Source of the DNA: Bacillota bacterium
Lineage (GTDB): Bacteria > Bacillota > Clostridia > Acetivibrionales > DSM-2933
DNA length: 35,139 bases
NCBI GenBank assembly: GCA_030705945.1
Contig: JAUZPS010000002.1
Span: 1-35,139, forward strand
Reading direction: 5' to 3'
The notes below the pieces were generated by a model, which did not search any database, was not told the origin of the DNA, and was given only the letters and a program-made list of their open reading frames with translations. Each line of letters opens with the position of its first letter. The stretch's first letter is position 1. Positions 25,776-34,806 of the stretch are shown in pieces. The position numbers were made by a program, and so were the translations under genes.

Positions 25776-27212
25776 TTACATATTCCAATTTTTAAATTCC
25801 AGCTTTAATATATACTTAGTATTTTCATTTACTTTAAATTTATCACTTGTTTTACTTCCGATAATCCAAACAACTTCTTTTCCAATTGCTATAAGCGCCT
25901 TTCTATCTCTTTCGTCTCTAGGAACCTTAGAATCTATAAAGTATTCTTTGAGTTTTTTTTGACCATTTCCATTATAAGGTTTAAAATAATCTCCATCTTT
26001 CCTATTTCTTAAATATATTCCCGTTTTTAGCTTTTCATAATCAAAGTATTGTATGTAAGAATTTTGTGAAACCTTCAAGAGTTTGTTTATATTCTCATTT
26101 CTCTCAATTATTTCAGCTTCTAAAAAAGCCCCGGAAGAATAATACTCTGTAACCCCTGGTATTGTGACAGGTATTTCTTCTTTATCGCTGCCATTATTGT
26201 CATTAATTTTATCTTTATTTGCAAGTAAAGAAATTTTTAATTGATCATAGGATTTTTCTCCTTGAAGTCTGCATGGAAGAGATATTTTAGAACCGGTCCT
26301 TCCGGCTAATCCCAACTCAATTAATCCATCTATATGTTTTTTCTCTATGCCATTTAAGTTCCCTTTGATCCTTTTAATGGCTAATCTTACTATTCTATTC
26401 TTTATAGAATTATGAAAATCCTTTAGAATTTTGATATTAAGTACAATTTTATTATTGTTTTGTTCTATAACACATTTATCAAAAGCCATATCAGTATATT
26501 CTTCAATAAAGTAAAGATCGTCCCGTATAATTTCAGAAGTTCTTAAAAGACTTCCAGTCAAATCTGAATTAAATCGCTCATTTATAAATGGTATAAGTTC
26601 CAGACGAATTTTATTACGCGTATATGAGTTTTGTAAATTTGAACTATCGATCCTTGGAGATAAGTTATTCGCTTTACAATATTTTTCTATTTCCTGTCTG
26701 TCGATATCAAGGAGAGGGCGTACTATCCTGCCTCTTTTATATTGAATGCCCTTTAATCCGTCCAATCCTGTTCCTCTGATTATATTCATAAGGACTGTTT
26801 CAACCTGATCATTTCGATTATGAGCAACAGCTATCTTTTGAGCGTCGAATTTGTCGGCATAAAACTCAAATTGTTTGTACCTGACGATCCTACCAGCCTC
26901 TTCCAAAGATTTCGACTCTTGTATTGCCATTCTCCTAACATCGATCTTGTCAGAATAAAATGGTATTGATAATTCACGGCATAATTCGAGAGCATAACTC
27001 TCATCTAAATCCGCCTCTTCACCACGCAGCATATGATTAATATGAACTGCGATTACTTTTAAACTGAATTGTAGAGATATGTAATGCAGAGCATGAACCA
27101 GACATACTGAATCAGGACCACCTGATATGCCAACAATAACAGTATCCCCTTGTGAAAATAAACTATTCTTTGTAATTGTATCAATAACCTTATTAATTAA
27201 GCTTTTTTCCAT
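25776..27212 (-). CDS. tilS: tRNA(Ile)-lysidine synthetase TilS
   Basis: 478 residues. The N-terminal PP-loop ATPase has VGISGGPDSVCLVHAL, with SGGPDS at 30-35. AVHINHMLRGEEADLDE and VAHNRNDQVETVLMNIIRGTGLDGLKGI follow, then LDIDRQEIEKYC. The C-terminal domain ends with RNRKDGDYFKPYNGNGQKKLKEYFIDSKVPRDERD. TilS puts lysidine at the wobble base of the CAU-anticodon Ile tRNA, an essential change. It lies 9 bases below dnaB with only a weak ribosome site, so coupling to dnaB translation is likely. Order tilS-hpt-ftsH is conserved in Firmicutes. Confidence 0.96.
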   Translation of the reverse strand: MEKSLINKVIDTITKNSLFSQGDTVIVGISGGPDSVCLVHALHYISLQFSLKVIAVHINHMLRGEEADLDESYALELCRELSIPFYSDKIDVRRMAIQESKSLEEAGRIVRYKQFEFYADKFDAQKIAVAHNRNDQVETVLMNIIRGTGLDGLKGIQYKRGRIVRPLLDIDRQEIEKYCKANNLSPRIDSSNLQNSYTRNKIRLELIPFINERFNSDLTGSLLRTSEIIRDDLYFIEEYTDMAFDKCVIEQNNNKIVLNIKILKDFHNSIKNRIVRLAIKRIKGNLNGIEKKHIDGLIELGLAGRTGSKISLPCRLQGEKSYDQLKISLLANKDKINDNNGSDKEEIPVTIPGVTEYYSSGAFLEAEIIERNENINKLLKVSQNSYIQYFDYEKLKTGIYLRNRKDGDYFKPYNGNGQKKLKEYFIDSKVPRDERDRKALIAIGKEVVWIIGSKTSDKFKVNENTKYILKLEFKNWNM

Positions 27213-27221
27213 ATTGAATTT

Positions 27222-28559
27222 CTATGTCCTGTATTTTTCAACATTTGCAAATTTTGTGTACTGTCCGAGCCATGTAAGTTCAACCGTGCCGGTAGAGCCG
27301 CTTCTATGCTTTGCTAAAATCAACTCTGCAATATTTTTCTTCTCAGATTCCGGATTGTAATAATCATCTCTGTACAAGAACATAACTATGTCAGCATCCT
27401 GTTCTATAGCTCCTGATTCTCTCAAGTCACTTAGAATAGGTCTGTGATCTGCTCTCGCTTCCGGGGCGCGGCTTAACTGAGAAAGTGTTATAATCGGTAC
27501 ATTTATCTCCTTTGCCAAGATCTTCAGGGATCTTGAAATATCCGATATTTCCTGTTGTCTGCTTTCATTCTTGCCCCTACCCTGCATTAACTGAAGATAG
27601 TCTATTACAACCAATCCAAGGTTCTTTTCAAGTTTCAGTCTTCTGCATTTAGCCCTCACTTCTGAAATGGATATCCCTGGAGTATCATCGATATAAATCG
27701 GCGCTTCAGCCAGAGGTCCTAGCGCGCGGGCAATTTTTTTCCAATCATCATCTTCAAGTTTTCCTGTCTTAATCTTCTGACTGTCTACCATCGCCTCACT
27801 GCACAGCATTCTGCTAACTAACTGCTCCTTGGACATTTCAAGACTGAATACCGCAACAGGAACGCCTGAGTACACTGCGGCATTCTGAGCAACATTGAGC
27901 GCGAATGCGGTTTTACCCATGGCAGGCCTTGCGGCGACCAGTATAAGGTCCGAGTTATGCAAGCCTGAGGTCTTGTAGTCGAGGTCAACAAATCTTGTCG
28001 GGATGCCTGTTATATGACCCTTGTTGTTATAAAGTTCTTCAAGCTTATTAAATGTGTCTACAAGCACTTCCTTTATAGGAGCAAAGCCCTGAGTACTTCT
28101 TTTTTGAAGGACATCAAATATGCTCTTCTCCGCTCTGTCAACAATAAAAGAAAGTTCTTCCGAAGCTTCATAACCCATATTTACAATTTCTGAGGAAGCC
28201 TTGATAAGTTTTCTTAATACCGACTTTTCCTCAACAATTTTTGCATAATATCTTGCGTTCGCTGTAGTGGGAACAGCGCTTGCAATATTGGTCAGATATT
28301 CCAACCCCCCAATATTATCAATAGTTCCCCTTAGTTTTAACTGTTCTGAAACTGTGATGAGATCTATAGGCTCTCCATTATCAAAAAGATCCATTATAGC
28401 CTCAAATATCTCTTTATTATCAGCCCTGTAAAAATCCTCATTCTTTAAAATCTCGGTTATGATGGGTATTACCTCTTTATCAAGCAGCATAGAACCCAAA
28501 ACAGACTGCTCAGCCTCTATACTTTGAGGCGGTACTCTTCCTAAAGAACCGACATCCAT
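27222..28559 (-). CDS. dnaB: Replicative DNA helicase DnaB
   Basis: 445 residues from the ATG at 28559, 7 bases after AAGGTG. The frame is open for 44 codons further, but that part overlaps the intergenic hairpin and is unlike any DnaB. The N-terminal domain begins VPPQSIEAEQSVLGSMLLD. The RecA-like C-terminal domain has Walker A ARPAMGKTA near 210-218, Walker B VVIDYLQLM near 320 and LSQLSRAPE. DnaB unwinds the fork for replication. It follows gdpP and rplI, as in Bacillus. Confidence 0.97.
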   Translation of the reverse strand: MDVGSLGRVPPQSIEAEQSVLGSMLLDKEVIPIITEILKNEDFYRADNKEIFEAIMDLFDNGEPIDLITVSEQLKLRGTIDNIGGLEYLTNIASAVPTTANARYYAKIVEEKSVLRKLIKASSEIVNMGYEASEELSFIVDRAEKSIFDVLQKRSTQGFAPIKEVLVDTFNKLEELYNNKGHITGIPTRFVDLDYKTSGLHNSDLILVAARPAMGKTAFALNVAQNAAVYSGVPVAVFSLEMSKEQLVSRMLCSEAMVDSQKIKTGKLEDDDWKKIARALGPLAEAPIYIDDTPGISISEVRAKCRRLKLEKNLGLVVIDYLQLMQGRGKNESRQQEISDISRSLKILAKEINVPIITLSQLSRAPEARADHRPILSDLRESGAIEQDADIVMFLYRDDYYNPESEKKNIAELILAKHRSGSTGTVELTWLGQYTKFANVEKYRT

Positions 28560-28609
28560 TATACTGCACCTTCTTAAACCAGTTTTATAACAAATCCTAC
28601 CTGTAATAA

Positions 28610-28681
28610 GGGAGTTCCAAAAAATTCCTTGTTCAAGTTTTGTATGATAAAAACCCATTATATCAAGTTTTTGAAACTCCC
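28610..28681 (-). other. Long-range hairpin between rplI and dnaB
   Basis: GGGAGTTTCAAAAAC and its near-complement (one G.U pair) are about 40 bases apart. There is no T-run after it on the minus strand. It may partly terminate after rplI or serve as an RNA processing site before dnaB. Confidence 0.4.
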
Positions 28682-28720
28682 AGTTGACCAATTTATTTTT
28701 TGATACTACCTAATCTGATC

Positions 28721-29167
28721 TTACTCTTGCTCTATTTTTATTTTAAGCTTAGCGCTAACCTCAGGGTAGAGTTTAACATTAGCCTCAGTAGTTCCTAGTG
28801 ATTTAATTGCGTCCTCAAGAATAATTTGTTTTTTATCGATATCAAGTTTAAAATCACTCTTAAGCTTGTCCGATACATCCTTATTTGTTATTGATCCAAA
28901 AAGTTTACCGCTTTCGCTTGCCTTAGCTTTTAACACTACTGTGATATTCTTTATTTTTTCAGCTGTTTCCTTAGCTTTCGCGAGTTCTTTTTCCTTCTTC
29001 ATCTTTTCGGATTCATTCTTGCTTTTCATTACATTTATATTTGACGCGCTTGCTTCAATAGCTAATCCTTTAGGCAAAAGAAAATTTCTTGCGTAACCGT
29101 CGCTCACTTCCACCAGATTGTCTTTCTTGCCTAATCCTTTAACATCCGCCTTTAATATGACTTTCAT
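28721..29167 (-). CDS. rplI: 50S ribosomal protein bL9
   Basis: 148 residues. The N-terminal MKVILKADVKGLGKKDNLVEVSDGYARNFLLPKGLA is the conserved rRNA-binding domain. A long charged connecting helix (about 45-75) leads to the C-terminal domain (GKLFGSITNKDVSDKL). The ATG follows GGGGG. It sits between gdpP and dnaB, as in Bacillus subtilis. Confidence 0.97.
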   Translation of the reverse strand: MKVILKADVKGLGKKDNLVEVSDGYARNFLLPKGLAIEASASNINVMKSKNESEKMKKEKELAKAKETAEKIKNITVVLKAKASESGKLFGSITNKDVSDKLKSDFKLDIDKKQIILEDAIKSLGTTEANVKLYPEVSAKLKIKIEQE

Positions 29168-29200
29168 ATGGATACCCCCAAAAGTATTATTTTGTACTTC

Positions 29201-31210
29201 CTAATTGCTGACTGAATTAAGTTCATTAGTATATTCAATTATAGCGCATTTTAATTTTTCTATGGCATTTTCAACAGAAATTCCTTCAAGCTGAGCTCCA
29301 GCTACGGATAAATGGCCTCCGCCTCCAAGCTTTTCCATAATCATCTGGACATTTATATCGCCAAGTGATCTGCCGCTTATTACAACCTCATTTCCCAGAT
29401 TACTCAAAACAAATGCCGCCGTGATGCCTAGAAGGTTCAAAAGCTGATCTGCGGCCTGAGCCGATATTAACTGGGCGTTTTTTACATTTTGCGGACACAC
29501 AGAGATTGCAATTTTGTCATTGATAATCTCAGCATTTTTAACTACATTAGAAATATTTACATACGTCTCTATGTCATTCTGGAAAAGCTGCTTAACCGCA
29601 ACCGTATCAACTCCCTGCCTTCTTAAGAACGACGCGGCTTCAAAGGTTCTCACGCCTGTCTTAAAGGTAAAATTCTTGGTGTCAACAACAATTCCGGCAT
29701 ATAATGCCTCGGCTTCTAATTGTTTAAGCTTAACTTTTTCTTCAACATACTGCAAAATCTCAGTGATGAGCTCACATGTAGAAGAAGCGTAGGTTTCCTG
29801 ATAAGTCAGGACAGCATCCTGAATATAATCCGCCCCTCTCCTGTGATGATCTATTACAACAATCTGATTGGTAAACTTTATAAGATCAGGACTCTCTGTG
29901 AATGACGGTCTATGGGTATCTAGTATTATCAGCAGGGTTTTCTTGTTAATTCTGTCCAAAGCTTCGCTGCTTCTTATAAAAAGACCTGTGTAATCAGGAT
30001 TTTTTTCTATTTTGGTCAATATATTTTCAATGGTTGGATTAGAGCTATTTAGAACCATATGAACATTTTTATCCCTGTTCTTTACAATCCGGCTAACCCC
30101 CAAAGCCGCCCCAAGGCAATCAATATCGCAATATTCATGCCCCATAATCAATACTTCCGGGGCCTGTTCTATCAGCTCCCTTAAAGCGTAAGCAATAACT
30201 CTCGCTTTGACTCTTGTTCTCTTTTCCAGCTCCCTGGTTTTTCCTCCGAAAAAGCTGAAATTTTCTCCATTTCTTATAACAACATGGTCGCCTCCCCTTC
30301 CAAGCGCTATATCAATACATGCGCTTGCGTTTGAGAAGTTCTCTGTGATTGTCTTACCATTTATTCCAAATCCCAGGCTTAAAGTAACTGGAATTTTATT
30401 TCCGACATTAATTTCTTTAACAGTATCAAGTATCTCATATTTCTTATCTTCAAATTCTTTAAGGTATTTACATTCAAACACAAAAAGGTACTTGTCCCTT
30501 TCAAACTTCCTTATAATCCCTCCGGTATGACTCATCCAATTTACAATCTTCTTTTCAACTTCCGCAAGAAGCTGCGGCCTCGTTCCATCCTCAGCGCTCT
30601 GCATAAGATCGTCATAATTGTCAATAACTATTAATGCTATACATGTTTTTTCATCGTAATACTTTTTCTGCAGCTCAACAAATTCCGTATCGTCAAGAAG
30701 ATACAACATCAAAATAAATTCGCCCTTCTCGCTTTTCTTTTCTGCTTTTACAAAATTACCAAGGACATTGTAATTCCTGCTATTTATTATAACATTTTTA
30801 TTGATTTTAGCCTGTCCATCCAGTATCTTTTTGGGTTCTAGTTCATTCACAAAGGTTGTGATGGTCTTTTCTAAAAGGTCCTTCCCTCCAAATATATCTC
30901 TAAATGGTGGATTGTACCAGATTATCGTCCCATCCAGTTCCAGCACAACAAACGGCAATGGAAAATTTAACAAAGTATCCTTTGTTGCAGTATCAATGTG
31001 AAATGTTAAATCCTCAATATATTTTGTAAGTTCATTCTGCCTCTTGTACTCAAGTCTGATATTTAAAAAAACCATGAATGCAAAAAGCGCGAACCCCGCC
31101 ATACCAATCCAAAATTTGAGTATGGTCAAAATAACTACAAGTAGCAGTATGATCCCTAAGTAACTGCTTGCTCTGGGGATAAATGCCCACAAATACTTTT
31201 TATTCTCCAT
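29201..31210 (-). CDS. gdpP: Cyclic di-AMP phosphodiesterase GdpP (YybT)
   Basis: 669 residues with the full GdpP layout: two membrane segments (about 14-52), a PAS-like domain (80-175), a degenerate GGDEF domain (185-315) and a DHH/DHHA1 domain (350-665). Metal-binding motifs are GHEYCDID (357-364), LDTH (430-433) and DHH (454-456); GGGGH lies near the C-terminus. It hydrolyses cyclic di-AMP, which controls potassium and osmolyte balance. The substrate domain looks intact. The ATG follows AAGGAG. It is 9 bases below the MazG-like gene and heads the gdpP-rplI-dnaB row common in Firmicutes. A KimA-like potassium permease, a known cyclic di-AMP target family, lies elsewhere in this window. Confidence 0.95.
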   Translation of the reverse strand: MENKKYLWAFIPRASSYLGIILLLVVILTILKFWIGMAGFALFAFMVFLNIRLEYKRQNELTKYIEDLTFHIDTATKDTLLNFPLPFVVLELDGTIIWYNPPFRDIFGGKDLLEKTITTFVNELEPKKILDGQAKINKNVIINSRNYNVLGNFVKAEKKSEKGEFILMLYLLDDTEFVELQKKYYDEKTCIALIVIDNYDDLMQSAEDGTRPQLLAEVEKKIVNWMSHTGGIIRKFERDKYLFVFECKYLKEFEDKKYEILDTVKEINVGNKIPVTLSLGFGINGKTITENFSNASACIDIALGRGGDHVVIRNGENFSFFGGKTRELEKRTRVKARVIAYALRELIEQAPEVLIMGHEYCDIDCLGAALGVSRIVKNRDKNVHMVLNSSNPTIENILTKIEKNPDYTGLFIRSSEALDRINKKTLLIILDTHRPSFTESPDLIKFTNQIVVIDHHRRGADYIQDAVLTYQETYASSTCELITEILQYVEEKVKLKQLEAEALYAGIVVDTKNFTFKTGVRTFEAASFLRRQGVDTVAVKQLFQNDIETYVNISNVVKNAEIINDKIAISVCPQNVKNAQLISAQAADQLLNLLGITAAFVLSNLGNEVVISGRSLGDINVQMIMEKLGGGGHLSVAGAQLEGISVENAIEKLKCAIIEYTNELNSVSN

Positions 31211-31219
31211 TTTAACTCC

Positions 31220-31555
31220 TTATTTCTTTATCCTGGAACAATTAAGATGTCTTGTCAACTCTGATAAATCACCATAATATTTTTCCACATCATGTTTCTC
31301 TACCAGACCCAATCTAATTTTGTTCTCCATTTTCATTTCAATGGCATTATAGCTAATTCCAAGCCTTTTTCCAAGCAAATAGCAGATCAGTATAATATTT
31401 GACAGGCTTTCGGTCACGGCTTCATGCACTTCCTCTTTAGCGCCGTTTACCAGTATCTTGAACAAGCCTGCAATATCGGTTAAAAGCTCACTCTTTAGCC
31501 ATTCGATTATTTTTATGTTTCGAGTTATATCTATTTCCTTATCAAAAAATGCCAT
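31220..31555 (-). CDS. MazG-like family protein
   Basis: 111 residues, mainly helical. ITRNIKIIEWLKSELLTDIAGLFKILV and EEVHEAVTESLSNIILICYLLGKRLGISYNAIEMKMENKIRLG recall the helical core of MazG-like pyrophosphohydrolases. The full EExxE...ExxD metal set of active MazG is not obvious, so activity is doubtful. The family is common upstream of gdpP in clostridia as I recall it. The ATG follows GGAGTGG. It is 9 bases above gdpP and probably co-transcribed with it. Function unknown. Confidence 0.75.
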   Translation of the reverse strand: MAFFDKEIDITRNIKIIEWLKSELLTDIAGLFKILVNGAKEEVHEAVTESLSNIILICYLLGKRLGISYNAIEMKMENKIRLGLVEKHDVEKYYGDLSELTRHLNCSRIKK

Positions 31556-31614
31556 CTTACCACTCCAGTATAGTTTTATAATTAAGTATTATACCACAGA
31601 AAATAAAGTTATTT

Positions 31615-32451
31615 TTAATTTCCCTTAAATACAGGATAGGAACCTAAAAATTTATAAAACGATGTTTTTCTTGTAACCATAGTAAGCGCGTTTTTTAAGT
31701 CCTCATCCTCCCTATGGCCTGAAATATCAATGAAGAAAATATACCTGCCAAGCTTATTTTTAGCCGGTCTCGACTCGATTCTTGTCATATTTATATCCCA
31801 TAGGTTAAAAATGTCTAATATTCTATAAAGACTTCCGGGTTTATCCTCTGAAGAAAATGCAATAGACGTCTTGTCATCACCTGTTCTCTCGCTGTCACTT
31901 TGAGATATAACAGCAAACCTGGTATGATTGTTATCATTATCCTGTATCGACTCGTTAAGTATATCAAGCCCATACACTTTTGCGGCTATAGAGGACCCAA
32001 TTGCCGCCAATGAGCCATCGCCTTTAGCAACTTCTTCGGCAGCTCCTGCCGTACTGTATACGTACTTGATATGGGCATTAGGAAATTTCTCATTGATGTA
32101 TTTCCTGCATTGTCCAATAGGCTGAGGGTGGGAAATAATACAATCAATTTTTTTAGGATCGGTTCCCTTTTTTATCAATAAGTTCTGTTTAACTAAAATT
32201 ACTACCTCGCCTTTAATCTTCAAATCAACATCAATCGCCAGCATATCAAGAGTAACGTTTATAGCGCCTTCTAGAGAGTTTTCGATAGGAGCCATAGCTT
32301 CATCAATTTCTTTATTCTGAACCGCTAAAATTAAATCCGATATTCCGTTATACTCATATATGTCATACTTATCGTTTCTTCCTTCAATATATTTTAAAGT
32401 GGCCTCCTGAGAAAATGTTCCTTTAGGGCCTAGATAACCTATTTTTATCAT
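31615..32451 (-). CDS. pheA: Prephenate dehydratase PheA
   Basis: 278 residues from the ATG at 32451, 8 bases after GAGGG; a GTG five codons upstream overlaps that site and is rejected. The catalytic domain starts IGYLGPKGTFSQEA and has PIENSLEGAINVTLDML near 80-96 and NNHTRFAVIS near 175. The C-terminal ACT domain has KTSIAFSSEDKPGSLYRILDIF and the ESRP motif. The enzyme turns prephenate into phenylpyruvate for phenylalanine synthesis, with feedback control through the ACT domain. It is monofunctional, with no chorismate mutase part. It follows the rpsR terminator and has no clear promoter that I can see. Confidence 0.96.
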   Translation of the reverse strand: MIKIGYLGPKGTFSQEATLKYIEGRNDKYDIYEYNGISDLILAVQNKEIDEAMAPIENSLEGAINVTLDMLAIDVDLKIKGEVVILVKQNLLIKKGTDPKKIDCIISHPQPIGQCRKYINEKFPNAHIKYVYSTAGAAEEVAKGDGSLAAIGSSIAAKVYGLDILNESIQDNDNNHTRFAVISQSDSERTGDDKTSIAFSSEDKPGSLYRILDIFNLWDINMTRIESRPAKNKLGRYIFFIDISGHREDEDLKNALTMVTRKTSFYKFLGSYPVFKGN

Positions 32452-32504
32452 ATTATAATCCCTCACAGGCGTATTTTTTATTTAACATTTTTAATATAGA
32501 CCTT

Positions 32505-32538
32505 AAAAAAGCCTATAGAATGTTCTATAGGCTTTTTT
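32505..32538 (-). terminator. Strong terminator after rpsR
   Basis: A perfect 16-bp stem (AAAAAAGCCTATAGAA and complement) with a 2-base loop; a T-run forms on either strand. It ends the rpsF-ssb-rpsR transcript 10 bases past the rpsR stop. Confidence 0.93.
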
Positions 32539-32547
32539 ATCTTTTTA

Positions 32548-32838
32548 TTATTCAGCTGTATATGGCAAAAGCGCAACATGTCTTGCTCTTTTTATAGCCA
32601 TTGTCAACTGACGTTGATGTTTAGCGCAATTTCCAGAAATTCTTCTTGGAAGTATCTTTCCTCTTTCAGATATGAATTTACGGATTTTAGCTACATCCTT
32701 ATAATCGATATCATCAACTTTATCTACACAGAAGGCGCAGACCTTTTTCTTAGCCCTTCTCATTCTCATTCCGCCCTTGCCTTCTCCTTTATCGTAGGAA
32801 TCTCTTCCGCCGCTCTTTTCTCTTTTTCCACCTGGCAT
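32548..32838 (-). CDS. rpsR: 30S ribosomal protein bS18
   Basis: 96 residues. The core reads [63 protein letters not shown]. Cys residues at the start of the core and the CAKHQ motif form a zinc-binding set (the Cys-containing form). The N-terminal 24 residues are a Gly/Lys-rich extension. The ATG follows GAGGAGG. It is the last gene of the rpsF-ssb-rpsR operon. Confidence 0.97.
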   Translation of the reverse strand: MPGGKREKSGGRDSYDKGEGKGGMRMRRAKKKVCAFCVDKVDDIDYKDVAKIRKFISERGKILPRRISGNCAKHQRQLTMAIKRARHVALLPYTAE

Positions 32839-32901
32839 TCTTCAAACCTCCTCTCGAACAATTAGCTTGTATATATTAAAATCATCATTAATCGATTTTA
32901 A

Positions 32902-33318
32902 TTAAAATGGCAACTCATCATCTTCTGGAATTGGATAGAATCCATCCTCATTCCCACTGTTATCTCCAAATGATGGTTTACCTGGAGTTCCTTCAGACTT
33001 TTTGCCGTCCGCAAAATAAGCTTCGTCAGCAATAACTTCAGTCACATAATGCCTCTTTCCCTCATTATCGTCCCAAGTTCTGGTCTGAATTCTTCCAACA
33101 ACAACAACCTGACGGCCTTTCTGAAAATACTTGCCGCATATTTCCGCAAGCTTGTTCCAAGCAACAACTGGAATAAAATCCGCCTGCTTTTCTTCACCTT
33201 GCTTTGAATAATTCCTGTTTACTGCAAGCGTAAAACTGCATACAGGAATATTATTTGCGCTTGTATATCTCAGTTCAGGCTCCTTTGTAAGTCTTCCCAT
33301 TAAAATGGCTTTATTCAT
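32902..33318 (-). CDS. ssb: Single-stranded DNA-binding protein
   Basis: 138 residues. The OB fold starts MNKAILMGRLTKEPELRYT; VVAWNKLAEICGKYFQKGRQVVVVGRIQTRTW continues it to about 82. A short linker leads to the acidic tip DDELPF that docks repair and replication partners. The ATG follows AAGGTGA. It is between rpsF and rpsR, the standard order. Confidence 0.97.
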   Translation of the reverse strand: MNKAILMGRLTKEPELRYTSANNIPVCSFTLAVNRNYSKQGEEKQADFIPVVAWNKLAEICGKYFQKGRQVVVVGRIQTRTWDDNEGKRHYVTEVIADEAYFADGKKSEGTPGKPSFGDNSGNEDGFYPIPEDDELPF

Positions 33319-33327
33319 AAAATCACC

Positions 33328-33615
33328 TTATTTATCCTTTTTAATGATCATGTATTTTATTATGCCATCTGTAATTTTGTAAATTCTTTCAAGTTCATGT
33401 GGGAAACTAGATTCCGCGCTGAAATTTGCCATCACATAGTAGCCTTCATTACGGTCATTAATTGGGTACGCGAGCTTTCTCTTGCCCCATTCATCAATAC
33501 TGTCCAATTGAGCGGATGTTTCTAAAAGGCTCTTAAACTTTTCAACAAGAGCTTTTGTGCTTTCCTCGCCAATTTCAGGACTGATGATAAATATAGATTC
33601 GTATTTATTTACCAT
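33328..33615 (-). CDS. rpsF: 30S ribosomal protein bS6
   Basis: 95 residues with the ferredoxin-like fold of S6: MVNKYESIFIISPEIGEE, DEWGKRKLAYPINDRNEGYYVMANF and ELERIYKITDGIIKYMIIKKD. S6 binds S18 in the small subunit. It heads the operon. The leader carries a strong promoter and an S6:S18-type RNA element for feedback control. Confidence 0.97.
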   Translation of the reverse strand: MVNKYESIFIISPEIGEESTKALVEKFKSLLETSAQLDSIDEWGKRKLAYPINDRNEGYYVMANFSAESSFPHELERIYKITDGIIKYMIIKKDK

Positions 33616-33624
33616 TCGACTTCA

Positions 33625-33670
33625 CCTCCTCCCGGACTAAACGGCCCTGTATCTCGAATACAGAGCAAGG
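33625..33670 (-). promoter_or_regulatory. S6:S18 leader RNA motif
   Basis: On the minus strand CTGTAT and ATACAG form a stem with a TCGAG loop, followed by GGGCCGTTTAGTCCGGGAGG that includes the CCG element typical of S6:S18 autoregulatory leaders. It ends at the rpsF ribosome site. The assignment is by eye. Confidence 0.75.
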
Positions 33671-33682
33671 ATACGGTAACAG

Positions 33683-33711
33683 ATTGTATCATACTTTAGT
33701 TGTTTTTTCAA
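33683..33711 (-). promoter_or_regulatory. Vegetative promoter of rpsF-ssb-rpsR
   Basis: On the minus strand TTGAAA, 17 bases, TACAAT: close to the sigma-A consensus with ideal spacing, just upstream of the leader hairpin. Confidence 0.85.
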
Positions 33712-33722
33712 GTATTTTTAGA

Positions 33723-33793
33723 AAATTTACGTAATATTATAAATTGCAAGTTAAAGTGACGTGAAATATCTGGTAAATTTACGTAATATTATA
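33723..33793. repeat. Two 19-bp direct repeats upstream of yabG
   Basis: AAATTTACGTAATATTATA occurs at 33723-33741 and again, unchanged, at 33775-33793, 52 bases apart (about five helical turns). They lie between the rpsF promoter and yabG, so they could be operator sites for either gene. Confidence 0.7.
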
Positions 33794-33875
33794 TTGATTA
33801 TTATATTTAAACAATAAGTCTATTCTTTTTTGCAATCCTAAATTCATTTTCAAATAGTCCCATAATCTGACCTCT

Positions 33876-33895
33876 TGCATATTATGTAATATGCA
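33876..33895 (+). promoter_or_regulatory. 20-bp palindrome just before the yabG ribosome site
   Basis: TGCATATTATGTAATATGCA is a palindrome apart from its central TG. It ends 8 bases before TTGGAGG. It may be a regulator site or an RNA hairpin in the leader. No known sporulation sigma consensus fits well here. Confidence 0.5.
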
Positions 33896-33917
33896 TTTTT
33901 TTATTGGAGGATTTTAT

Positions 33918-34745
33918 ATGGCTGACTTTAGTGTTGGAGACATTGTGGTCAGAAAATCATATGGAAAAGATGTTTATTTCGTTATTACAGAGATCAAAAA
34001 TACTGAAAGCGGAAAACCATCTTACACATTACGAGGGCTTTTGATGAGAATTGAAGCAGACTCAGACGGTCACGATCTTCTAAAACAAAATCCAAGATTA
34101 GTAGATCAGGATAAACTAAATTATATAAAAAAAATGAAGCAGAATTTATTAGCTCTAAATCATTCAAGATATACGTATGGAATAAACCGACCTACTGGAA
34201 GATTCGGCAGGGTTTTGCAGTTAGACTCAAGTCAGGAATTTCTGAATATATGCCTCGACCACTACAGAGAGAATAAATTAGAATGCTATGGTCATGCAGT
34301 AGCAGAAAGTGAGCAGCCTCATGCAGTTGAGGATATGCTTAGTAGATACAAACCAGATATAATTGTTTTAACAGGTCACGATGGAATAAAAAAGAACGCT
34401 TCGGATCTTTACTCAATGGATAGTTACAGAAATTCAAAATATTTCGTCCAGTCAGTTATTGAAGCGCGAAAATATGAACCTGATAAAAACAGGCTCTGCG
34501 TATTTGCCGGCGCCTGCCAATCATATTTTGAGGCAATAATGAACGCTGGAGCAAATTTTGCAAGTTCACCTGGAAGAGTTTTAATAGACTGCCTTGATCC
34601 TGCAATTGTCTCAGAAAAAATCGCAACTACCGACACAAGGATGACAATAACTCCATGGTCAGTCGCGCAGCTCACTAAGTCAGGAAGTAAAGGTATTGGA
34701 GGTATAAACACAAGAGGTCGCATGATAGTCGGACGAATTAACTAA
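33918..34745 (+). CDS. yabG: Sporulation-specific protease YabG
   Basis: 275 residues from the ATG at 33918, which follows TTGGAGG by 7 bases. The upstream in-frame ATG at 33891 lies within the palindrome and is rejected. N-terminal FSVGDIVVRKSYGKDVYFVI, VLQLDSSQEFLNICLDHY near 99-116, VLTGHDG with His154 near 150-156, and CVFAGACQSYFEAI with Cys200 match YabG; that His and Cys are the likely catalytic pair. In Bacillus and Clostridioides YabG acts in the sporulating mother cell on coat or germination proteins. It is single, divergent from rpsF, and followed by a strong hairpin. Confidence 0.94.
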   Translation: MADFSVGDIVVRKSYGKDVYFVITEIKNTESGKPSYTLRGLLMRIEADSDGHDLLKQNPRLVDQDKLNYIKKMKQNLLALNHSRYTYGINRPTGRFGRVLQLDSSQEFLNICLDHYRENKLECYGHAVAESEQPHAVEDMLSRYKPDIIVLTGHDGIKKNASDLYSMDSYRNSKYFVQSVIEARKYEPDKNRLCVFAGACQSYFEAIMNAGANFASSPGRVLIDCLDPAIVSEKIATTDTRMTITPWSVAQLTKSGSKGIGGINTRGRMIVGRIN

Positions 34746-34806
34746 TAAATTCCTTTGACTTAAGTCAATATCACATATAATATAAAATTACTTTTGTTCA
34801 GTATTT

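Noticed and set aside
28560-28691. 44-codon N-terminal extension of DnaB
   Set aside because: Good ribosome site and family start at 28559; the extension overlaps the rplI-dnaB hairpin and is unlike DnaB.
33861-33890. Sigma-K or sigma-E promoter of yabG
   Set aside because: CATA-like cores occur but the second half of the -10 and the -35 do not fit at proper spacing.
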